Positions 44,591 to 55,866 are shown, numbered from the stretch's first letter. The stretch is 64,000 nucleotides of DNA from Campylobacter fetus subsp. testudinum 03-427 (GCA_000495505.1 CP006833.1:744001-808000), one strand, 5' to 3'. The notes: a model not told the origin generated them from the sequence alone. A program made the numbers and translations.

Positions 44591-45019
44591 GCTTAATTTA
44601 TCAAATTCAGCTTTTAAATCGTCTTTTATCTTTTGGCTTATAGTTTCTGCGTCTTTTAAATTTGAAATAATAAAATCGTCTATTTTGCTTAAAAAATTAA
44701 AAAGTTTTTCTTCCCAAACTGCTTTGTTTTTTGTATTTGTATTCATAGTTTGTAGAAAAACGAGTTCTTTGCTAAAATTGCTTAACATCTCTAAACAAGT
44801 ATCTTTGTTGGCACTATCATTTATGTTTCCATCAGTCACTAACTCTCTAAGCCACGAGAGTTTTTCATCTATGGCGTTACAAAAACTATCGTAATATGAT
44901 AAATTCGGATCTAACTCCTCTTTTTCTATCTTTTTTGTGAGTTTGTTGATTTGCGAATTTAAAATAGCTGCAATTATCAGCACCACAATGGCAATTAATA
45001 TAATATCTTGTTCACCCAT
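44585..45019 (-). CDS. Small membrane-anchored coiled-coil protein of unknown function
   Basis: A 144-residue protein with one N-terminal hydrophobic segment (IILIAIVVLIIAAIL) and a long charged helical remainder (about 25-144), so probably an inner-membrane-anchored coiled coil. No family is recognised. I use ATG 45019 because GGAG lies six bases upstream; this overlaps the end of the rarD-like gene by 8 bp, so the two are likely coupled. An in-frame upstream start at 45037 would add six residues. Confidence 0.7.
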   Translation of the reverse strand: MGEQDIILIAIVVLIIAAILNSQINKLTKKIEKEELDPNLSYYDSFCNAIDEKLSWLRELVTDGNINDSANKDTCLEMLSNFSKELVFLQTMNTNTKNKAVWEEKLFNFLSKIDDFIISNLKDAETISQKIKDDLKAEFDKLSS

Positions 45020-45884
45020 TTTTTCTCCATAATCCACTGATACCAGCTATTACTAAGCTAATCCAGATCAAAATAAAACTGATAAGCTTATAGCTATCAA
45101 GAGTCTCATTATACATAAAAATAGCAATCAAAAGGCTTAAACTAGGGCTTATATACTGCAAAAATCCTATGGTTGAAAGTTTTAGATATTTTGTTGATGC
45201 ATTGAAAGTAAGTAGAGGTATAATGGTGATAAATCCGCTTAAAAATAGCAATAATCCATTTAATTCAAATCCGAATTTGCTATGCGAATTAAACCAAAGA
45301 TATAAGATATATATCAAGGCGATCGGCACCAAAAGAAGCGTTTCTATAAAAAGCCCTTCAAATGTCGGAATGCTTACTTTCTTGCGGATAAGTCCGTATA
45401 ATGCAAAAGATAGCGGCAGCACAAGAGATATAAAAGGCAAGCTTCCAAGTGAGTAAATTTGAATACATATGGCAATAAATACGATGAAAATCGATATTTT
45501 TAATGTTGTGTTTAGTTTCTCTTTTAAAATTATAGCTCCAAGAAGTATGGAAAAAAGAGGATTTATAAAGTACCCAAGACTTGTTGCTAGAATTTGATTT
45601 TGATTTACTGCATAGATAAAAATTCCCCAATTTGAAGCTATCAAAATTCCAGTTACAAATAGTGTCAAAGCTACTTTTTTTATCTTTAAAAGCCGTTTTA
45701 CGTTTATGATTTTATTTCTAAATTTAAGCAGAATAAAAAGTATAACCGCAGACCAGATGATACGATGAGCTAGTATTTCTACTGCTCCTACTGAGTCTAT
45801 GATTTTAAAAAATATAGGAAATACGCCCCACATCGCAAAGGTGCTGATACCTAAAACCAGCCCTTTTTTATCATTTGCACTCAC
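45012..45884 (-). CDS. rarD: RarD-type EamA-family permease
   Basis: A 290-residue ten-helix membrane protein of the drug/metabolite transporter superfamily, RarD branch. The family features are STFAMWGVFPIFFKIID, EILAHRIIWSAVILF, NWGIFIYAVNQNQILATSLGYFINPL and LQYISPSLSLLIAIFMYNE. E. coli RarD was named for chloramphenicol sensitivity, but the physiological substrate is unknown. It starts with ATG 45884, 11 bp upstream of the ABC ATPase gene end on the same strand. Confidence 0.9.
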   Translation of the reverse strand: MSANDKKGLVLGISTFAMWGVFPIFFKIIDSVGAVEILAHRIIWSAVILFILLKFRNKIINVKRLLKIKKVALTLFVTGILIASNWGIFIYAVNQNQILATSLGYFINPLFSILLGAIILKEKLNTTLKISIFIVFIAICIQIYSLGSLPFISLVLPLSFALYGLIRKKVSIPTFEGLFIETLLLVPIALIYILYLWFNSHSKFGFELNGLLLFLSGFITIIPLLTFNASTKYLKLSTIGFLQYISPSLSLLIAIFMYNETLDSYKLISFILIWISLVIAGISGLWRKNG

Positions 45885-45895
45885 TTTTAGCCTTA

Positions 45896-46642
45896 CTAAT
45901 TAGCGCTTAGATTGCCTAAAAACCTAAGTATCCTAGGATTTTTTTGATTTTCAAAGAACTCTTTTGGATTTTCTATAGTGATTATTTCACCGCCTTCTAG
46001 AAACATTATTTTATTTGCTACGTCTTTTGCAAAGTTTAGTTCGTGAGTTACTACTACCATAGTTTGCTTCTCTTTTGCAAGTAGTTTTAGAGTGCTTAAT
46101 ACCTCTCCTACAAGCTCTTTATCAAGTGCGCTAGTTGGTTCATCAAGAAGCAAAATATCTGGATTTAAGGCGACTGCTCTTGCTATGGCTACACGTTGTT
46201 GCTGACCTCCACTTAGTGAGCTTGGATATAAATTTATTTTATCGCTAAGTCCGACTTTTTTAAGAATTTCAAGAGCTATATGCTCAGCTTCATCTTTGTG
46301 TATTTTTTGTACAACAATTAGTCCTTCAGTGACATTTTCAAGAGCTGTTTTATGCGGAAAAAGGTTATAAGACTGGAACACCATACCCATTTTTCTTCTA
46401 AGTTTTAATATATCTTTTTTATCGATATGCTTACTAAAATCAAGATTGAAAGATCCATCGCAAAAGCCTAAAGTACCGTTATTAGGCATTTCTAAGTAGT
46501 TAAGACACCTAAGAAGAGTAGTTTTTCCGCTCCCGCTAGGTCCTATAATGGCTAAAATATCTCCCGTATCTACATGAAAGCTAATATCTTTTAAGATATG
46601 ATTATTTTTTATAAATTTATTTAAATTTTTAATGTCCAACAT
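45896..46642 (-). CDS. Polar amino acid ABC transporter ATP-binding protein (GlnQ-like)
   Basis: A 248-residue ATPase of a PAAT-family importer. Walker A is GPSGSGKTTLLRCLNYLE, the Q-loop MVFQSYNLFPHKTALENV, the signature LSGGQQQRVAIARAV and Walker B LLLDEPTSALD, with H-loop THE. It is the third gene in the substrate-binding protein, permease, ATPase order on the minus strand, 8 bp after the permease. The substrate is set by the binding protein. Confidence 0.92.
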   Translation of the reverse strand: MLDIKNLNKFIKNNHILKDISFHVDTGDILAIIGPSGSGKTTLLRCLNYLEMPNNGTLGFCDGSFNLDFSKHIDKKDILKLRRKMGMVFQSYNLFPHKTALENVTEGLIVVQKIHKDEAEHIALEILKKVGLSDKINLYPSSLSGGQQQRVAIARAVALNPDILLLDEPTSALDKELVGEVLSTLKLLAKEKQTMVVVTHELNFAKDVANKIMFLEGGEIITIENPKEFFENQKNPRILRFLGNLSAN

Positions 46643-46650
46643 ATTTCCAC

Positions 46651-47313
46651 CTATAAATGTTTGCTAAATTTAATCTCAAGTTTTGTCTGTAAATAGCCTA
46701 AAAATATGCATATAATCCAATATATCAATGCGGCTTCTGAATAAGTGAGTAAAAACTCGTAATTTTGAGAAGCTATAGTTTGAGCCTCTCTAAATAACTC
46801 AGCTACAAGCACGACTGATGCTAAGGAGCTATCTTTTACAAGGCTGATAAATGTGTTTGAGAGTGTTGGCAAAGCTATTTTGAATGCTTGCGGCGCTATT
46901 ATTTTTGTAAATGTATCAAAGTTGTTCATACCTATGCTCCAACCAGCTTCCCATTGTCCTTTTGGAACTGCTAAAATACTAGCTCTTATGGTTTCGCTAG
47001 AGTACGCGCCGATATTTAAACTAAAAGCTATAATCGAGCTTATAAATGGATTTAAAGTTATACCTATATTTGGTAGTCCATAAAATATGATGAAAAGTTG
47101 TACGAGGAGAGGAGTTCCTCTTATTATTGATATATAAAATGCACAGATATATTTTAAGATAGTTGTGAGTAAATTTTTACTTGAATCGATTCTGATAAGG
47201 GCTACTATGATACCGATGCTAATACCTAAGATAAAGGATATTAGGCTAAGAGGAATGGTGTATTGCACCGCTCCTCTTATCATAGGTAAGAATGACTCTA
47301 TATAACTATTCAC
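46651..47313 (-). CDS. Polar amino acid ABC transporter permease
   Basis: A 220-residue inner-membrane permease of the HisMQ family with five helices. The N-terminal segment [28 protein letters not shown] and the EAA loop [28 protein letters not shown] are typical, as is [19 protein letters not shown] single permease suggests a homodimeric transporter. It overlaps the binding-protein gene by 8 bp and precedes the ATPase gene by 8 bp, so the three genes form one unit. Confidence 0.92.
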   Translation of the reverse strand: MNSYIESFLPMIRGAVQYTIPLSLISFILGISIGIIVALIRIDSSKNLLTTILKYICAFYISIIRGTPLLVQLFIIFYGLPNIGITLNPFISSIIAFSLNIGAYSSETIRASILAVPKGQWEAGWSIGMNNFDTFTKIIAPQAFKIALPTLSNTFISLVKDSSLASVVLVAELFREAQTIASQNYEFLLTYSEAALIYWIICIFLGYLQTKLEIKFSKHL

Positions 47314-48064
47314 TTACGTCAATCCCGAAATATTTTTCAGATATCTTTTTAAGTGTTCCGTCTTTTTTCATCTCATCAAGAGCAATGTTTATTTTATCTC
47401 TAGCGTCTGTTAGCTCTTTTTTAAATAAAAACACGCTTTTAGTTCCTTCACCTGTTGTAAATGCTATCTTTACATTTGCATCATTTGTAGTTTTTAAGTA
47501 ATTTAAGATAGCGAGTTTGTCATTCATAGTACCATCTGCTCTACCTTGACTAACAGCTTTTATAGCCGGTGCAAGATTATCTACTAAAATGATATTTGCG
47601 CCATTTTCAACTGCGGTATCATAGTACGCACTACCTATAGCTTGTGCTATTTTAGTACCGTTTATATCTTTTAAGCTTTTTATAGTATCGTTATCTGCTC
47701 TTACTGCTACTGCTGCAGATGTTACTATATAAGGGTTGCTAAGAGTGTAAAGTTCGGCTCTTTTTGGATTATTATCGCTTATTTGATTTGCTATCATATC
47801 AAAACGATTTGAATTTAGTCCAGAAAATATAGCGTCCCAGTTGGTTTCATAAAATTCTGGTTTAAATCCAGCTCTTTTAGCCGCTTCTTCTATAACTTCT
47901 ACATCATATCCTACTAGCTTACCACTGTTGTCGTGATAAGTAAATGGACTATATGTTCCTTCTGTTCCTATCCTTAGTGCTTGTGTCTCGTTTTTATCGC
48001 TATTTGCACTACTGCAACCTATAAAAATCAATGCTGCAAACATAAGGCTAAGTATTTTTTTCAT
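47306..48064 (-). CDS. Polar amino acid ABC transporter substrate-binding lipoprotein (family 3)
   Basis: A 252-residue periplasmic binding protein with a lipoprotein signal ([10 protein letters not shown], Cys at 16). Family-3 signatures are [28 protein letters not shown], with [22 protein letters not shown] and the hinge segment [14 protein letters not shown]. By overall pattern it is nearest to cystine/FliY-type binding proteins, but ligand assignment is a guess. It is the first gene of the three-gene importer, with about 130 bp of AT-rich sequence upstream. Confidence 0.9.
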   Translation of the reverse strand: MKKILSLMFAALIFIGCSSANSDKNETQALRIGTEGTYSPFTYHDNSGKLVGYDVEVIEEAAKRAGFKPEFYETNWDAIFSGLNSNRFDMIANQISDNNPKRAELYTLSNPYIVTSAAVAVRADNDTIKSLKDINGTKIAQAIGSAYYDTAVENGANIILVDNLAPAIKAVSQGRADGTMNDKLAILNYLKTTNDANVKIAFTTGEGTKSVFLFKKELTDARDKINIALDEMKKDGTLKKISEKYFGIDVSE

Positions 48065-48193
48065 TTTTTATCCTTTTATTGTATTTTTGTTATACTATCC
48101 AAAATAAATAAATATGTCAAGCTATCATATATATGTTTTTAAACTACTATATATCAGCTATAAAAATCAATAAAAGGATAAAACATAGTAAAA

Positions 48194-48739
48194 CTATATT
48201 CTTTTAATATGTTTTGCATACGCATAGATATATTCATATCCAGAGTATAAAGTAAGGGCCACCGCAATCCATAATAAAATACCACCACCCCACCACTGCA
48301 TAGTTATAAATCCTATAGCTATCATCTGAAATATCGTTTTTATTTTACCTGCTAGAGATGCGCTTATATCTATGTTTTCAGTTGCCATTACTACTCTAAA
48401 TCCTGTTATAAAAAACTCTCTAACAAGTATAAGATATACAGCCCAAGGACTTGCGCGATCTATCATCATAAGACCTAAAAAAGCAGCTAAAATAAGCATT
48501 TTATCTGCTAAAGGATCTAGTATCGCTCCTAATTTTGTTTTTTGATTCCAATTTCTAGCGATATATCCATCAAAAAAATCAGTAATACTTGCTATCACAA
48601 ATATAAGAGCGCAAAAATAATTCAACCAGCTTATATGCGCAAAATTACTTTGAGTTTCTATCTGCAATAACAAAAAAAATAGTAACGGTGCAAGAATAAT
48701 CCTAAGCAACGCTAGAGAATTTGGAAGATTGAGACTCAT
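48194..48739 (-). CDS. pgsA: CDP-diacylglycerol-glycerol-3-phosphate 3-phosphatidyltransferase
   Basis: Commits CDP-diacylglycerol to phosphatidylglycerol and cardiolipin synthesis at the inner membrane. The 181-residue protein carries the full CDP-alcohol phosphotransferase motif D-x2-DG-x2-AR-x8-G-x3-D-x3-D in ITDFFDGYIARNWNQ followed by KLGAILDPLADK, and has four to six membrane helices. Its ATG overlaps the enoyl-reductase stop by 4 bp, and it is the last gene of the chain that starts with murJ. Confidence 0.94.
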   Translation of the reverse strand: MSLNLPNSLALLRIILAPLLFFLLLQIETQSNFAHISWLNYFCALIFVIASITDFFDGYIARNWNQKTKLGAILDPLADKMLILAAFLGLMMIDRASPWAVYLILVREFFITGFRVVMATENIDISASLAGKIKTIFQMIAIGFITMQWWGGGILLWIAVALTLYSGYEYIYAYAKHIKRI

Positions 48740-49524
48740 TTAAAAGTTGTACCACCATCTATTATAAAGGTATGTCCTGTCACCCAGCTAGCTTTTGAGC
48801 TGCATAAAAATAGACATGCTCCAGCAAGATCTGTTGGTTGCCCCATACGTCCTAGCGGACTTAAAGCAGCTGTTGCGTCCCTGACTTCTTCATAGTTTGT
48901 GAAAGCTCTTAAAGCATCGGTTTCTATAGGACCGCCACTTACTACATTTACGCGGATATTTTTATCTCCAAGCTCAGTTGCAGCGTATCTTGCCATAGCT
49001 TCTACTGCTGCTTTTGCGGTTCCATGACCACTGTAGTGTTCTATATAGACTAAATTTCCAGTTGAGCTAAGGCTTATAACGCTTCCACCACCGACTTTTT
49101 CCATTCTTTTTGCTGCTTCTTGTGTTCCGCAGACAAAAGCATTTACGGTTGCAGTAAATATGTTGTTGATACCGCGAGGTTTTAATTTCATAAATTTAGT
49201 ATATCCACCGGCTACTGCTCTACCTGAGATGATAGCATTTGAAATGAAAAAATCAACTCTATCAAAATCCTCATCTATCTGCAAAAATAGCTCTTTGTAA
49301 GTTTCAGGCTCTAATATATTTAACGCATATGCTCTGCTTTTTATATTAAACTCTTTTTCAAGCTCACATGCTTGATTTTCAGCCATTTCTTTATTTGAAT
49401 TATACGTAAATGCTATATTTGCTCCTGCTTTTGCAAACTCTAAAACTATAGCTCTGCCGATTCCTCTTGTTCCACCGCTTATTACTAATGTTTTGCCTTT
49501 AAACTCATCATTATAACAACTCAT
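48736..49524 (-). CDS. fabL: SDR-family enoyl-ACP reductase, FabL-like
   Basis: A 262-residue NAD(P)-dependent short-chain reductase. The cofactor motif is ISGGTRGIGRAI. The catalytic region reads SLSSTGNLVYIEHYSGHGTAKAAVEA, where Tyr and Lys are separated by six residues (Y-x6-K) rather than the classical YxxxK; that spacing and the following RYAATELGDKNIRVNVVSGG match the FabL (and FabI) enoyl-ACP reductases of fatty acid synthesis. Homologues have been annotated as hydroxysteroid dehydrogenases, which I consider less likely. Sits between dapA and pgsA, overlapping each by 1-4 bp. Confidence 0.75.
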   Translation of the reverse strand: MSCYNDEFKGKTLVISGGTRGIGRAIVLEFAKAGANIAFTYNSNKEMAENQACELEKEFNIKSRAYALNILEPETYKELFLQIDEDFDRVDFFISNAIISGRAVAGGYTKFMKLKPRGINNIFTATVNAFVCGTQEAAKRMEKVGGGSVISLSSTGNLVYIEHYSGHGTAKAAVEAMARYAATELGDKNIRVNVVSGGPIETDALRAFTNYEEVRDATAALSPLGRMGQPTDLAGACLFLCSSKASWVTGHTFIIDGGTTFK

Positions 49525-50417
49525 TAAAATCCTTTTATATCATAACTTTTCATAATTTCTTCAATCTTTTTAAGATTATCTGCACTTGGGTTGCAAAGCG
49601 GAAGTCTGTACTCTAAAGTGTCTATAAGTCCTGCTATAAACATAGCGGCTTTTATAGGTATAGGATTACTCTCGCAAAACATTATTTTATTTATATTATA
49701 AAGCTTATCATTTATCTCTTTTGCTTTTAAAAACTCATTATCAAGTGCGTAATGAGTAAGTGTCGCAGTTTGATCTGGAAGTAGGTTTGAAGTAACTGAT
49801 ATAACGCCTTTTCCTCCATTGCTTAATATCGGATAGTTTATCGCGTCTTCACCGCTTAAAACATAAAGTTTTGGCTCGTGAGCTAATAGATCAACACATC
49901 TATCTATGCTTCCACTTGCTTCTTTAACTCCATAAATATTTTCACAGTCGTTAAATAGCCTGATAACGGTTTGAGGAAGTATATCACATCCCGTGCGACC
50001 AGGAACATTGTATAGTAATACTGGAATATCAACTGAATTTGCTATAGCTTTATAGTGTAGATACAAGCCTTCTTGCGTAGGTTTGTTATAATACGGAGCC
50101 ACAGAAAGTATGCCATCTGCTCCATGAGATTCTGCAAACTCAGCTAAATCCACTGCTTCGTGAGTAGCGTTGCTTCCGGCTCCGGCTAAAACTTTGACAT
50201 TCGTATTTTTACAAGTTTCTACGGCTATTTCTATACAAATTCTATGTTCATCGTGAGTTAAAGTGGCGCTTTCTCCAGTAGTTCCTACTGGCACAACAGC
50301 GTCAATACCATTTTTGATCTGTCTTTTTATGAGCTTTTCGTAGCCTGCTTCATCTAGCTTTCCATTTTTAAATGGAGTTATAAGAGCCGTCATAGCCCCA
50401 AAAATGGCTTTTTTCAT
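49524..50417 (-). CDS. dapA: 4-hydroxy-tetrahydrodipicolinate synthase
   Basis: Condenses pyruvate with aspartate semialdehyde in lysine and diaminopimelate synthesis. The 297-residue TIM barrel has [34 protein letters not shown], the tyrosine segment [12 protein letters not shown] and the Schiff-base Lys in [13 protein letters not shown]. It overlaps the M16 peptidase gene by 4 bp upstream and the reductase gene by 1 bp downstream. Confidence 0.95.
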   Translation of the reverse strand: MKKAIFGAMTALITPFKNGKLDEAGYEKLIKRQIKNGIDAVVPVGTTGESATLTHDEHRICIEIAVETCKNTNVKVLAGAGSNATHEAVDLAEFAESHGADGILSVAPYYNKPTQEGLYLHYKAIANSVDIPVLLYNVPGRTGCDILPQTVIRLFNDCENIYGVKEASGSIDRCVDLLAHEPKLYVLSGEDAINYPILSNGGKGVISVTSNLLPDQTATLTHYALDNEFLKAKEINDKLYNINKIMFCESNPIPIKAAMFIAGLIDTLEYRLPLCNPSADNLKKIEEIMKSYDIKGF

Positions 50418-51661
50418 TTTGTTCCTTTCAAGATTATCGTTGTTGAGTTTTTGCTTACAAAATATTTTTTTGCTATTTTTTGTATATCTGAACTAGTTAG
50501 GGATTCAGTTTTATTTTGTAAGTCATAAAGGGGAGTTATATCTCCTCTTGCTATATAGCTTCCGTATAAATTTGCAAGTTTGCTAGCACTATCTAAAGAG
50601 TAGATGAAATCTGATTTTAGTGAGTTTTTTATCTTTATCAACTCTTCATCTTCTATAGGATTTTGTTTTGTCTGTTTTATTAAATTTAATAACTCTTTTT
50701 GCACCTGTTTTGCTTTAACATCAGGATTGCAAACTGCTATAAATATAAACAATCCATCATCTACGCAGTCCATAGGATAAGCATAAATTTGATTTACTAA
50801 ATTTAGTTCATCTATGAGTTTTTTTTGTAAAAGTGAGCTTTTACCGCTACTTAAATAATCTGAAATAGCAGATAGTCCAACTTGATCTTCGTGGTTAAAT
50901 GGTGGAATTTTATATGCTATGGCTACCATTTCCACGTCGCTTTGTTTGTGTAAAATTACCTCTTTTTTACCGTTTTGCTCTGGTTCTTTAAAATAGAAAT
51001 TAGGTATATCTTTACCGTTTTTGATATGTCCAAAATGTTTTTTTGATATCTCAAAAGCTGTTTGCTCATCTATATCTCCGGTGATCATTAAAAATGCATT
51101 TTTTGGTTGATAATACGTTTGCCAAAATGCCTTTATATCATCTATACTCCAGTTTTGTATATCTCTAAAAAATCCTATGGGAGTCCAGTGATATGGGTGG
51201 TATATAAATGCGTTATTAAATAGTCTAAAATATAAAAATCCTATAGGATCGTTATCTGTTCTCCATCTTCTTTCTTCTAAAACAACATCTCTTTCTGGTT
51301 GGAACTCGTCATTTTTTAAATTTAAATTTTCCATTATGTCTGAGTATAGTTCTAGTGATTTATCTAAGTTTTGGTTTGAGCATTTTATAAAGTAATGAGT
51401 ATAGTCAAATCCCGTGCTAGCATTATTCACGCCACCAAAACCTTTTACTATCTCGTCGAATTCTCCTGCTTTTCTGGTTTTTGTAGATTTAAAATTTAGA
51501 TGTTCTAGCATATGAGCGATTCCGCTTTTTCCCATAGTTTCGTTGCGGCTTCCGACTTTATAAAACAGATCTATACTAATTACGTTTGAGCCTAAATTTA
51601 AAGGCGTATGATACACTTCAAGACCGTTATCTAGTGTTATTTTACTGAATTTTGGTAGCAT
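50414..51661 (-). CDS. M16-family zinc peptidase (insulinase-like)
   Basis: A 415-residue peptidase with the inverted zinc motif HMLEH (HxxEH) in [15 protein letters not shown] and the downstream Glu region [14 protein letters not shown], so the active subunit type. The C-terminal half (about 180-415) has the M16C-like fold including [20 protein letters not shown]. No signal peptide is obvious. Family members degrade small peptides; the substrate is not known. It lies between pyrD and dapA in the same order as in C. jejuni. Confidence 0.9.
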   Translation of the reverse strand: MLPKFSKITLDNGLEVYHTPLNLGSNVISIDLFYKVGSRNETMGKSGIAHMLEHLNFKSTKTRKAGEFDEIVKGFGGVNNASTGFDYTHYFIKCSNQNLDKSLELYSDIMENLNLKNDEFQPERDVVLEERRWRTDNDPIGFLYFRLFNNAFIYHPYHWTPIGFFRDIQNWSIDDIKAFWQTYYQPKNAFLMITGDIDEQTAFEISKKHFGHIKNGKDIPNFYFKEPEQNGKKEVILHKQSDVEMVAIAYKIPPFNHEDQVGLSAISDYLSSGKSSLLQKKLIDELNLVNQIYAYPMDCVDDGLFIFIAVCNPDVKAKQVQKELLNLIKQTKQNPIEDEELIKIKNSLKSDFIYSLDSASKLANLYGSYIARGDITPLYDLQNKTESLTSSDIQKIAKKYFVSKNSTTIILKGTK

Positions 51662-52720
51662 TTATTTCCTTAAATTAGCGCCGACTGCTTGAGATATATT
51701 CTCAAATCCATCATCTGTTAAAAGATTTACTAATTCTTTATTTATATTTTTGCAGATAGATGGACCTTCAAATATAAAACCGGTATAAATTTGAACTAAA
51801 CTTGCTCCCATTTTTATGCGATCATAAGCTTCTTTTGCGTTGTCTATACCTCCGCAGCTTATAAGAACTGTTTTACCAAAAAGTTCTTTTGCTACGTTTT
51901 TAAACATCTCTTTGCTTTTTTGAGTTATTAAAGCTCCGCTTAAGCCACCAAAGTTTTTTGCATTTGGACTTAATGAATAATCTATGCTGGTATTATTTAT
52001 AATGATCGCGTTTATACCCAAATTTGCAGCATTTAAGCAAATTTGTATAGCTTTATCTTCTTTTATATCTGGAGATATTTTTAGTATAATAGGTTTATTC
52101 GTAAGAGGTTTTATTCTCTCAAATAGTTCGGTTATAAATTTATCTTCTTGTAGATCTCTTAAATTTGGAGTGTTTGGCGAACTTAAATTTAAAACAAAAG
52201 CATCGCAAAATCCGCTAAGTTCTCGTACTAAAAGTTCGTAATCCTTTATAGCTTCTTCATTTGAAGTAATTTTATTTTTGCCTATATTTGCAAATAGCGG
52301 CACGGCAAACGGATAGAGTTTTTCTACTCGTTTTTTTATTTTATCTACTCCATCGTTATTAAATCCCATAGCATTTTGTATGCTTTTTTCTTCTATGAGT
52401 CTAAAAAGTCGCGGTTTTGGATTTCCAAGTTGTGGTTTTGGAGTTAGCGTACCATACTCTAAATATCCAAATCCAAGAGCCAACAAAGCTCTTATCATAG
52501 TTGCATTTTTATCAAATCCGCCGGCAAGTCCAACTGGATTTAAGAAATTTAATCCAAATATGTTTTGTGATAATTTTGTATCTGTATAGCAAAATTTATC
52601 TACTAGATAGTCTGCTACAAACGGCAAATTTACAGCTGTTCTTAAGCCGTATTCGGCTATTTTATGGGCAGTTTCGGGGTCTAGTTTGAAAAACAGTTTT
52701 TTAATATCTCTATAATCCAT
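51662..52720 (-). CDS. pyrD: Dihydroorotate dehydrogenase (quinone), class 2
   Basis: Oxidises dihydroorotate to orotate in pyrimidine synthesis, passing electrons to the quinone pool. The 352-residue FMN TIM barrel has an N-terminal membrane-associating helix (DIKKLFFKLDPETAHKIAEYGLRT), the FMN-region FLNPVGLAGGFDKN, the class-2 catalytic-Ser segment VLNLSSPNTPNLRDLQ, and ISCGGIDNAKEAYDRIKMGAS near the end. It abuts the peptidase gene and is 51 bp downstream of msbA. Confidence 0.95.
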   Translation of the reverse strand: MDYRDIKKLFFKLDPETAHKIAEYGLRTAVNLPFVADYLVDKFCYTDTKLSQNIFGLNFLNPVGLAGGFDKNATMIRALLALGFGYLEYGTLTPKPQLGNPKPRLFRLIEEKSIQNAMGFNNDGVDKIKKRVEKLYPFAVPLFANIGKNKITSNEEAIKDYELLVRELSGFCDAFVLNLSSPNTPNLRDLQEDKFITELFERIKPLTNKPIILKISPDIKEDKAIQICLNAANLGINAIIINNTSIDYSLSPNAKNFGGLSGALITQKSKEMFKNVAKELFGKTVLISCGGIDNAKEAYDRIKMGASLVQIYTGFIFEGPSICKNINKELVNLLTDDGFENISQAVGANLRK

Positions 52721-52771
52721 AGCCTTCCTTTAAAATCAACAATTTTAGCCAATATAACCTTAAAATTACCA

Positions 52772-54490
52772 TTAACTAAGGCTTCCGAGCTTCAATTTTT
52801 TATATACTTCACACTCGTTTTCTAAAGTTTTATCTTCACCAAATCCTACTATTTTGCCGCTATCTAAAACGGCGATTTTATCGGCATTTTTTACCGTGCT
52901 TAATCTATGAGCTATGACAAATATTATTTTATCTTTGCTAAGTGCTTCTATGGCGTTTGTTATCTCTTTTTCACTCTCATTATCAAGTGCGCTTGTAGCT
53001 TCATCAAAAATGAGAATTTGTGGATTTTTGTACAAAGCTCTTGCTATTGCTATTCTTTGTCTTTGACCGCCGCTTAAATTTGCTCCAAATTCATCTAAGA
53101 TAGTGTAAATTCCATTATCTAATTTATCTACAAAGTTATAAGCATTTGCCATTTTAAGAGCGCAAACTACTTTTTTTTCATCGATTTCACCGCTGTAAGC
53201 TACGTTTGCGGCGACGCTGTCATTAAATATATAAACTCTTTGAGTTACTAAACCTATATTTTGTCTGAGACTTTTTAAGCTAAACTCGCAAATATCATTT
53301 TCATTTATTAAAATGCTACCGCTATTTGCATCATAAAATCTCATAAGTAAATTTATAAGCGAAGTTTTTCCGCCTCCACTTCCTCCAACTATGGCTATCA
53401 TCTGCCCTTTATTTGCTTTTAAACTTATGCCTTTTAGCACTTTTTTATTGTCATAGCTAAAGTGTATATCTTGTAATGTTATGGAATTTACTGTTTTAGG
53501 AAACTCCAAATTTCCACCTATAATGTTAGCGCTTTTATCAAGAAGTTCAAATGTTCTTTCACTAGCTGCTACTGCGTCTTGCATTTTATTATACAGACTT
53601 GAGATACGTTTTATCGGTGTATAAAGCATAAAAAGTGCAGTCAAAAATGAGAAAAAACTTCCTACTGTTATAGTTCCGTCTATAACTTGTTTGCCGCCGA
53701 TGATTATAACTACTGCAACTCCTATAGAACCCAATGTTTCCATCATCGGGCTTACTAGCTCATTTATTTTTACGCTTTTTAAATTTAGCCTAAAAAACTT
53801 CTCGTTATGCTCATCAAATCTTTTTAATTCTTTATTTTCTGCATTATTTGCTTTTACGATTTCGATATTTGAAAAAATTTCACTTAAAACTGAACTTATA
53901 TCGCTTGTTTTTTCTTGAGATTTGCGTGATATTTTTTTCATTTTTTTTGCAAGTCTGGATAAAGGATAGATAGCTATAGGAAATATAACAAGAGCAAAAA
54001 CAGCCAAAGTAGGGCTTTGATAAATAACTACTCCTAACAGCCCGATTATCGTTATAAGCTCTCTTATAAGTTCAGGTATCATAGATGATACTATGCTTCT
54101 TATGCGTTCTATGTCGCTTGTGTTTCTGCTTATTAGTTCGCCTGTTCTAAATTTATTAAAAAAACTCATATCAAGAATTAGTAGATTATCAAGGAGTTTT
54201 TGCCTAAATCTTTTTACCATATCTTGACCGATATATGCCGTAAAGTATGCTTGTAAGTATGTTCCAAGACTTTTTAAAAAGTAAATAGCGATAATCGCGT
54301 AAGGAAGCAGATATAACAGACTTTCGTTTTTTTCTACAAATATTTTATCAAGCACCGGTTTTACTAGATACGCTGAAACGGCAGTTCCCACACTTGCCAT
54401 TATCATTCCTACTATAGCTAATACAAATTGTGGTATATAGTCTTTAAAATACGGAATAAACCGTTTAAATACATCTTTTACGCCGTTCAT
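52772..54490 (-). CDS. msbA: MsbA-type lipid A flippase (ABC transporter, fused)
   Basis: A 572-residue half-transporter with six membrane helices (about 1-310) and a C-terminal ATPase: Walker [12 protein letters not shown], signature [15 protein letters not shown] and Walker [13 protein letters not shown]. Between murJ-cysS and the lipid genes it is most plausibly MsbA, flipping core-lipid A for lipooligosaccharide export. I use ATG 54490, with GGGAG eight bases upstream, overlapping the cysS stop in ATGA; an upstream GTG would add four residues. A generic multidrug exporter cannot be excluded by sequence alone. Confidence 0.87.
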   Translation of the reverse strand: MNGVKDVFKRFIPYFKDYIPQFVLAIVGMIMASVGTAVSAYLVKPVLDKIFVEKNESLLYLLPYAIIAIYFLKSLGTYLQAYFTAYIGQDMVKRFRQKLLDNLLILDMSFFNKFRTGELISRNTSDIERIRSIVSSMIPELIRELITIIGLLGVVIYQSPTLAVFALVIFPIAIYPLSRLAKKMKKISRKSQEKTSDISSVLSEIFSNIEIVKANNAENKELKRFDEHNEKFFRLNLKSVKINELVSPMMETLGSIGVAVVIIIGGKQVIDGTITVGSFFSFLTALFMLYTPIKRISSLYNKMQDAVAASERTFELLDKSANIIGGNLEFPKTVNSITLQDIHFSYDNKKVLKGISLKANKGQMIAIVGGSGGGKTSLINLLMRFYDANSGSILINENDICEFSLKSLRQNIGLVTQRVYIFNDSVAANVAYSGEIDEKKVVCALKMANAYNFVDKLDNGIYTILDEFGANLSGGQRQRIAIARALYKNPQILIFDEATSALDNESEKEITNAIEALSKDKIIFVIAHRLSTVKNADKIAVLDSGKIVGFGEDKTLENECEVYKKLKLGSLS

Positions 54491-55866
54491 ACTTTCTCCC
54501 ACATCGTACCATTTGGAGTATCCATTATGGATATATCCATGTTTGTTAATTTATCTCTTATCTGATCTGCGAGTGAAAAGTTTTTATCTTTTTTAGCTCT
54601 GTTTCTTTGATCGATCAAGCTTAAAATTTGTTCTTTTTCCTCACCATTTATGCCCCATTGAAACCACTCAAACTCATCAGCGTAGCCGATCCCTAAAAGC
54701 TCTTTTATAAACTCTAAATTTGCAACTGTAATCTCTTTAAAAGCTCTATTTTTTGGCTCGTTGTCTAGTTTTGAGTTTGCACTATTTATCATTTCATCAA
54801 GCAAGGCAAGACCTACTGAAATATTCAAATCATCACTCATCACATCTAAAATATCTTTTTTAAATTTAGCATCTACTTGAGTGGCTTTAACTCCTATCAA
54901 TCTTTTTTTCAGGCGGTAAATTTTATCAAGGCGTTTTTTGCTTGATTTTAGATCTTCTATATTGTAGTTAAAATTTGCTCTATAATGACTGCTCATAAGA
55001 TAAAATCTAAGAGCTTCACCAGGAACTAGCTCAAGAGCGTCTTTTACAAAAAATGAGTTTCCTAGACTTTTGCTCATTTTTTCGTTATCTACTTGTATGA
55101 AACCATTATGCATCCAGTATTTTGCAAGATTTTTATGTTTTGCACATCTGCACTGTGCGGCTTCATTTTCGTGATGTGGAAAAAGTAGATCCGCGCCTCC
55201 TGCGTGGATATCTATCTCAAATTCGTCATTTCCTACAAAATGTTTTTGTATCATTGCTACGCATTCGCTGTGCCAACCCGGTCGTCCTTTTCCAAAAGGG
55301 CTTTCATACCAGTTTTCATCGAATTTCCAAAGAACAAAATCTTTAGGATCTCTTTTTCCATCACTACTTTCTACTCTAGCTACTAAATTCTCATCTTTTC
55401 TACCGCTTAGGCTTAGATAATTTTTATCTTTACTAGTATCAAAGTAAATTCCATCATCAAGTTTATACGCAGAGCCGTTTTTTACGAGTTCGCTTATATA
55501 AAGTATGATATCATCTAAGCTAGTAGTTGCTTTTGGGCTAATGCTAGGTTCTAAAACATTTAAAGCGCACATATCGGTTTTATATCTGTTTATATAATGG
55601 TTTGTTATATCTTCTAGACTCTTATTAGATTCACTCATTTTTTTAAGAATTTTATCGTCTATGTCGGTGAAGTTTTTTACAAATTTTACTTTATATCCAA
55701 GAGCTTTTAAAGTGCGGCGGAGTAGATCAAAGCTTATGCTACTTTTTGCGTGACCTAAGTGAGCATCATCATACACAGTAGGTCCGCATACGTAGATATT
55801 TGCTTCATTTTCTCTTATGGGTTTAAATTCGACTTTTTGTTTTAAAACGCTATCATAAATTTGCAT
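54487..55866 (-). CDS. cysS: Cysteinyl-tRNA synthetase
   Basis: Class I synthetase charging tRNA(Cys). The 459-residue enzyme has the zinc/HIGH region [18 protein letters not shown], the second zinc cysteine in [23 protein letters not shown], and the KMSKS loop [12 protein letters not shown]. Its C-terminal helical domain is family-typical. ATG 55866 overlaps the murJ stop by 14 bp, and its stop overlaps the msbA start. Confidence 0.96.
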   Translation of the reverse strand: MQIYDSVLKQKVEFKPIRENEANIYVCGPTVYDDAHLGHAKSSISFDLLRRTLKALGYKVKFVKNFTDIDDKILKKMSESNKSLEDITNHYINRYKTDMCALNVLEPSISPKATTSLDDIILYISELVKNGSAYKLDDGIYFDTSKDKNYLSLSGRKDENLVARVESSDGKRDPKDFVLWKFDENWYESPFGKGRPGWHSECVAMIQKHFVGNDEFEIDIHAGGADLLFPHHENEAAQCRCAKHKNLAKYWMHNGFIQVDNEKMSKSLGNSFFVKDALELVPGEALRFYLMSSHYRANFNYNIEDLKSSKKRLDKIYRLKKRLIGVKATQVDAKFKKDILDVMSDDLNISVGLALLDEMINSANSKLDNEPKNRAFKEITVANLEFIKELLGIGYADEFEWFQWGINGEEKEQILSLIDQRNRAKKDKNFSLADQIRDKLTNMDISIMDTPNGTMWEKV

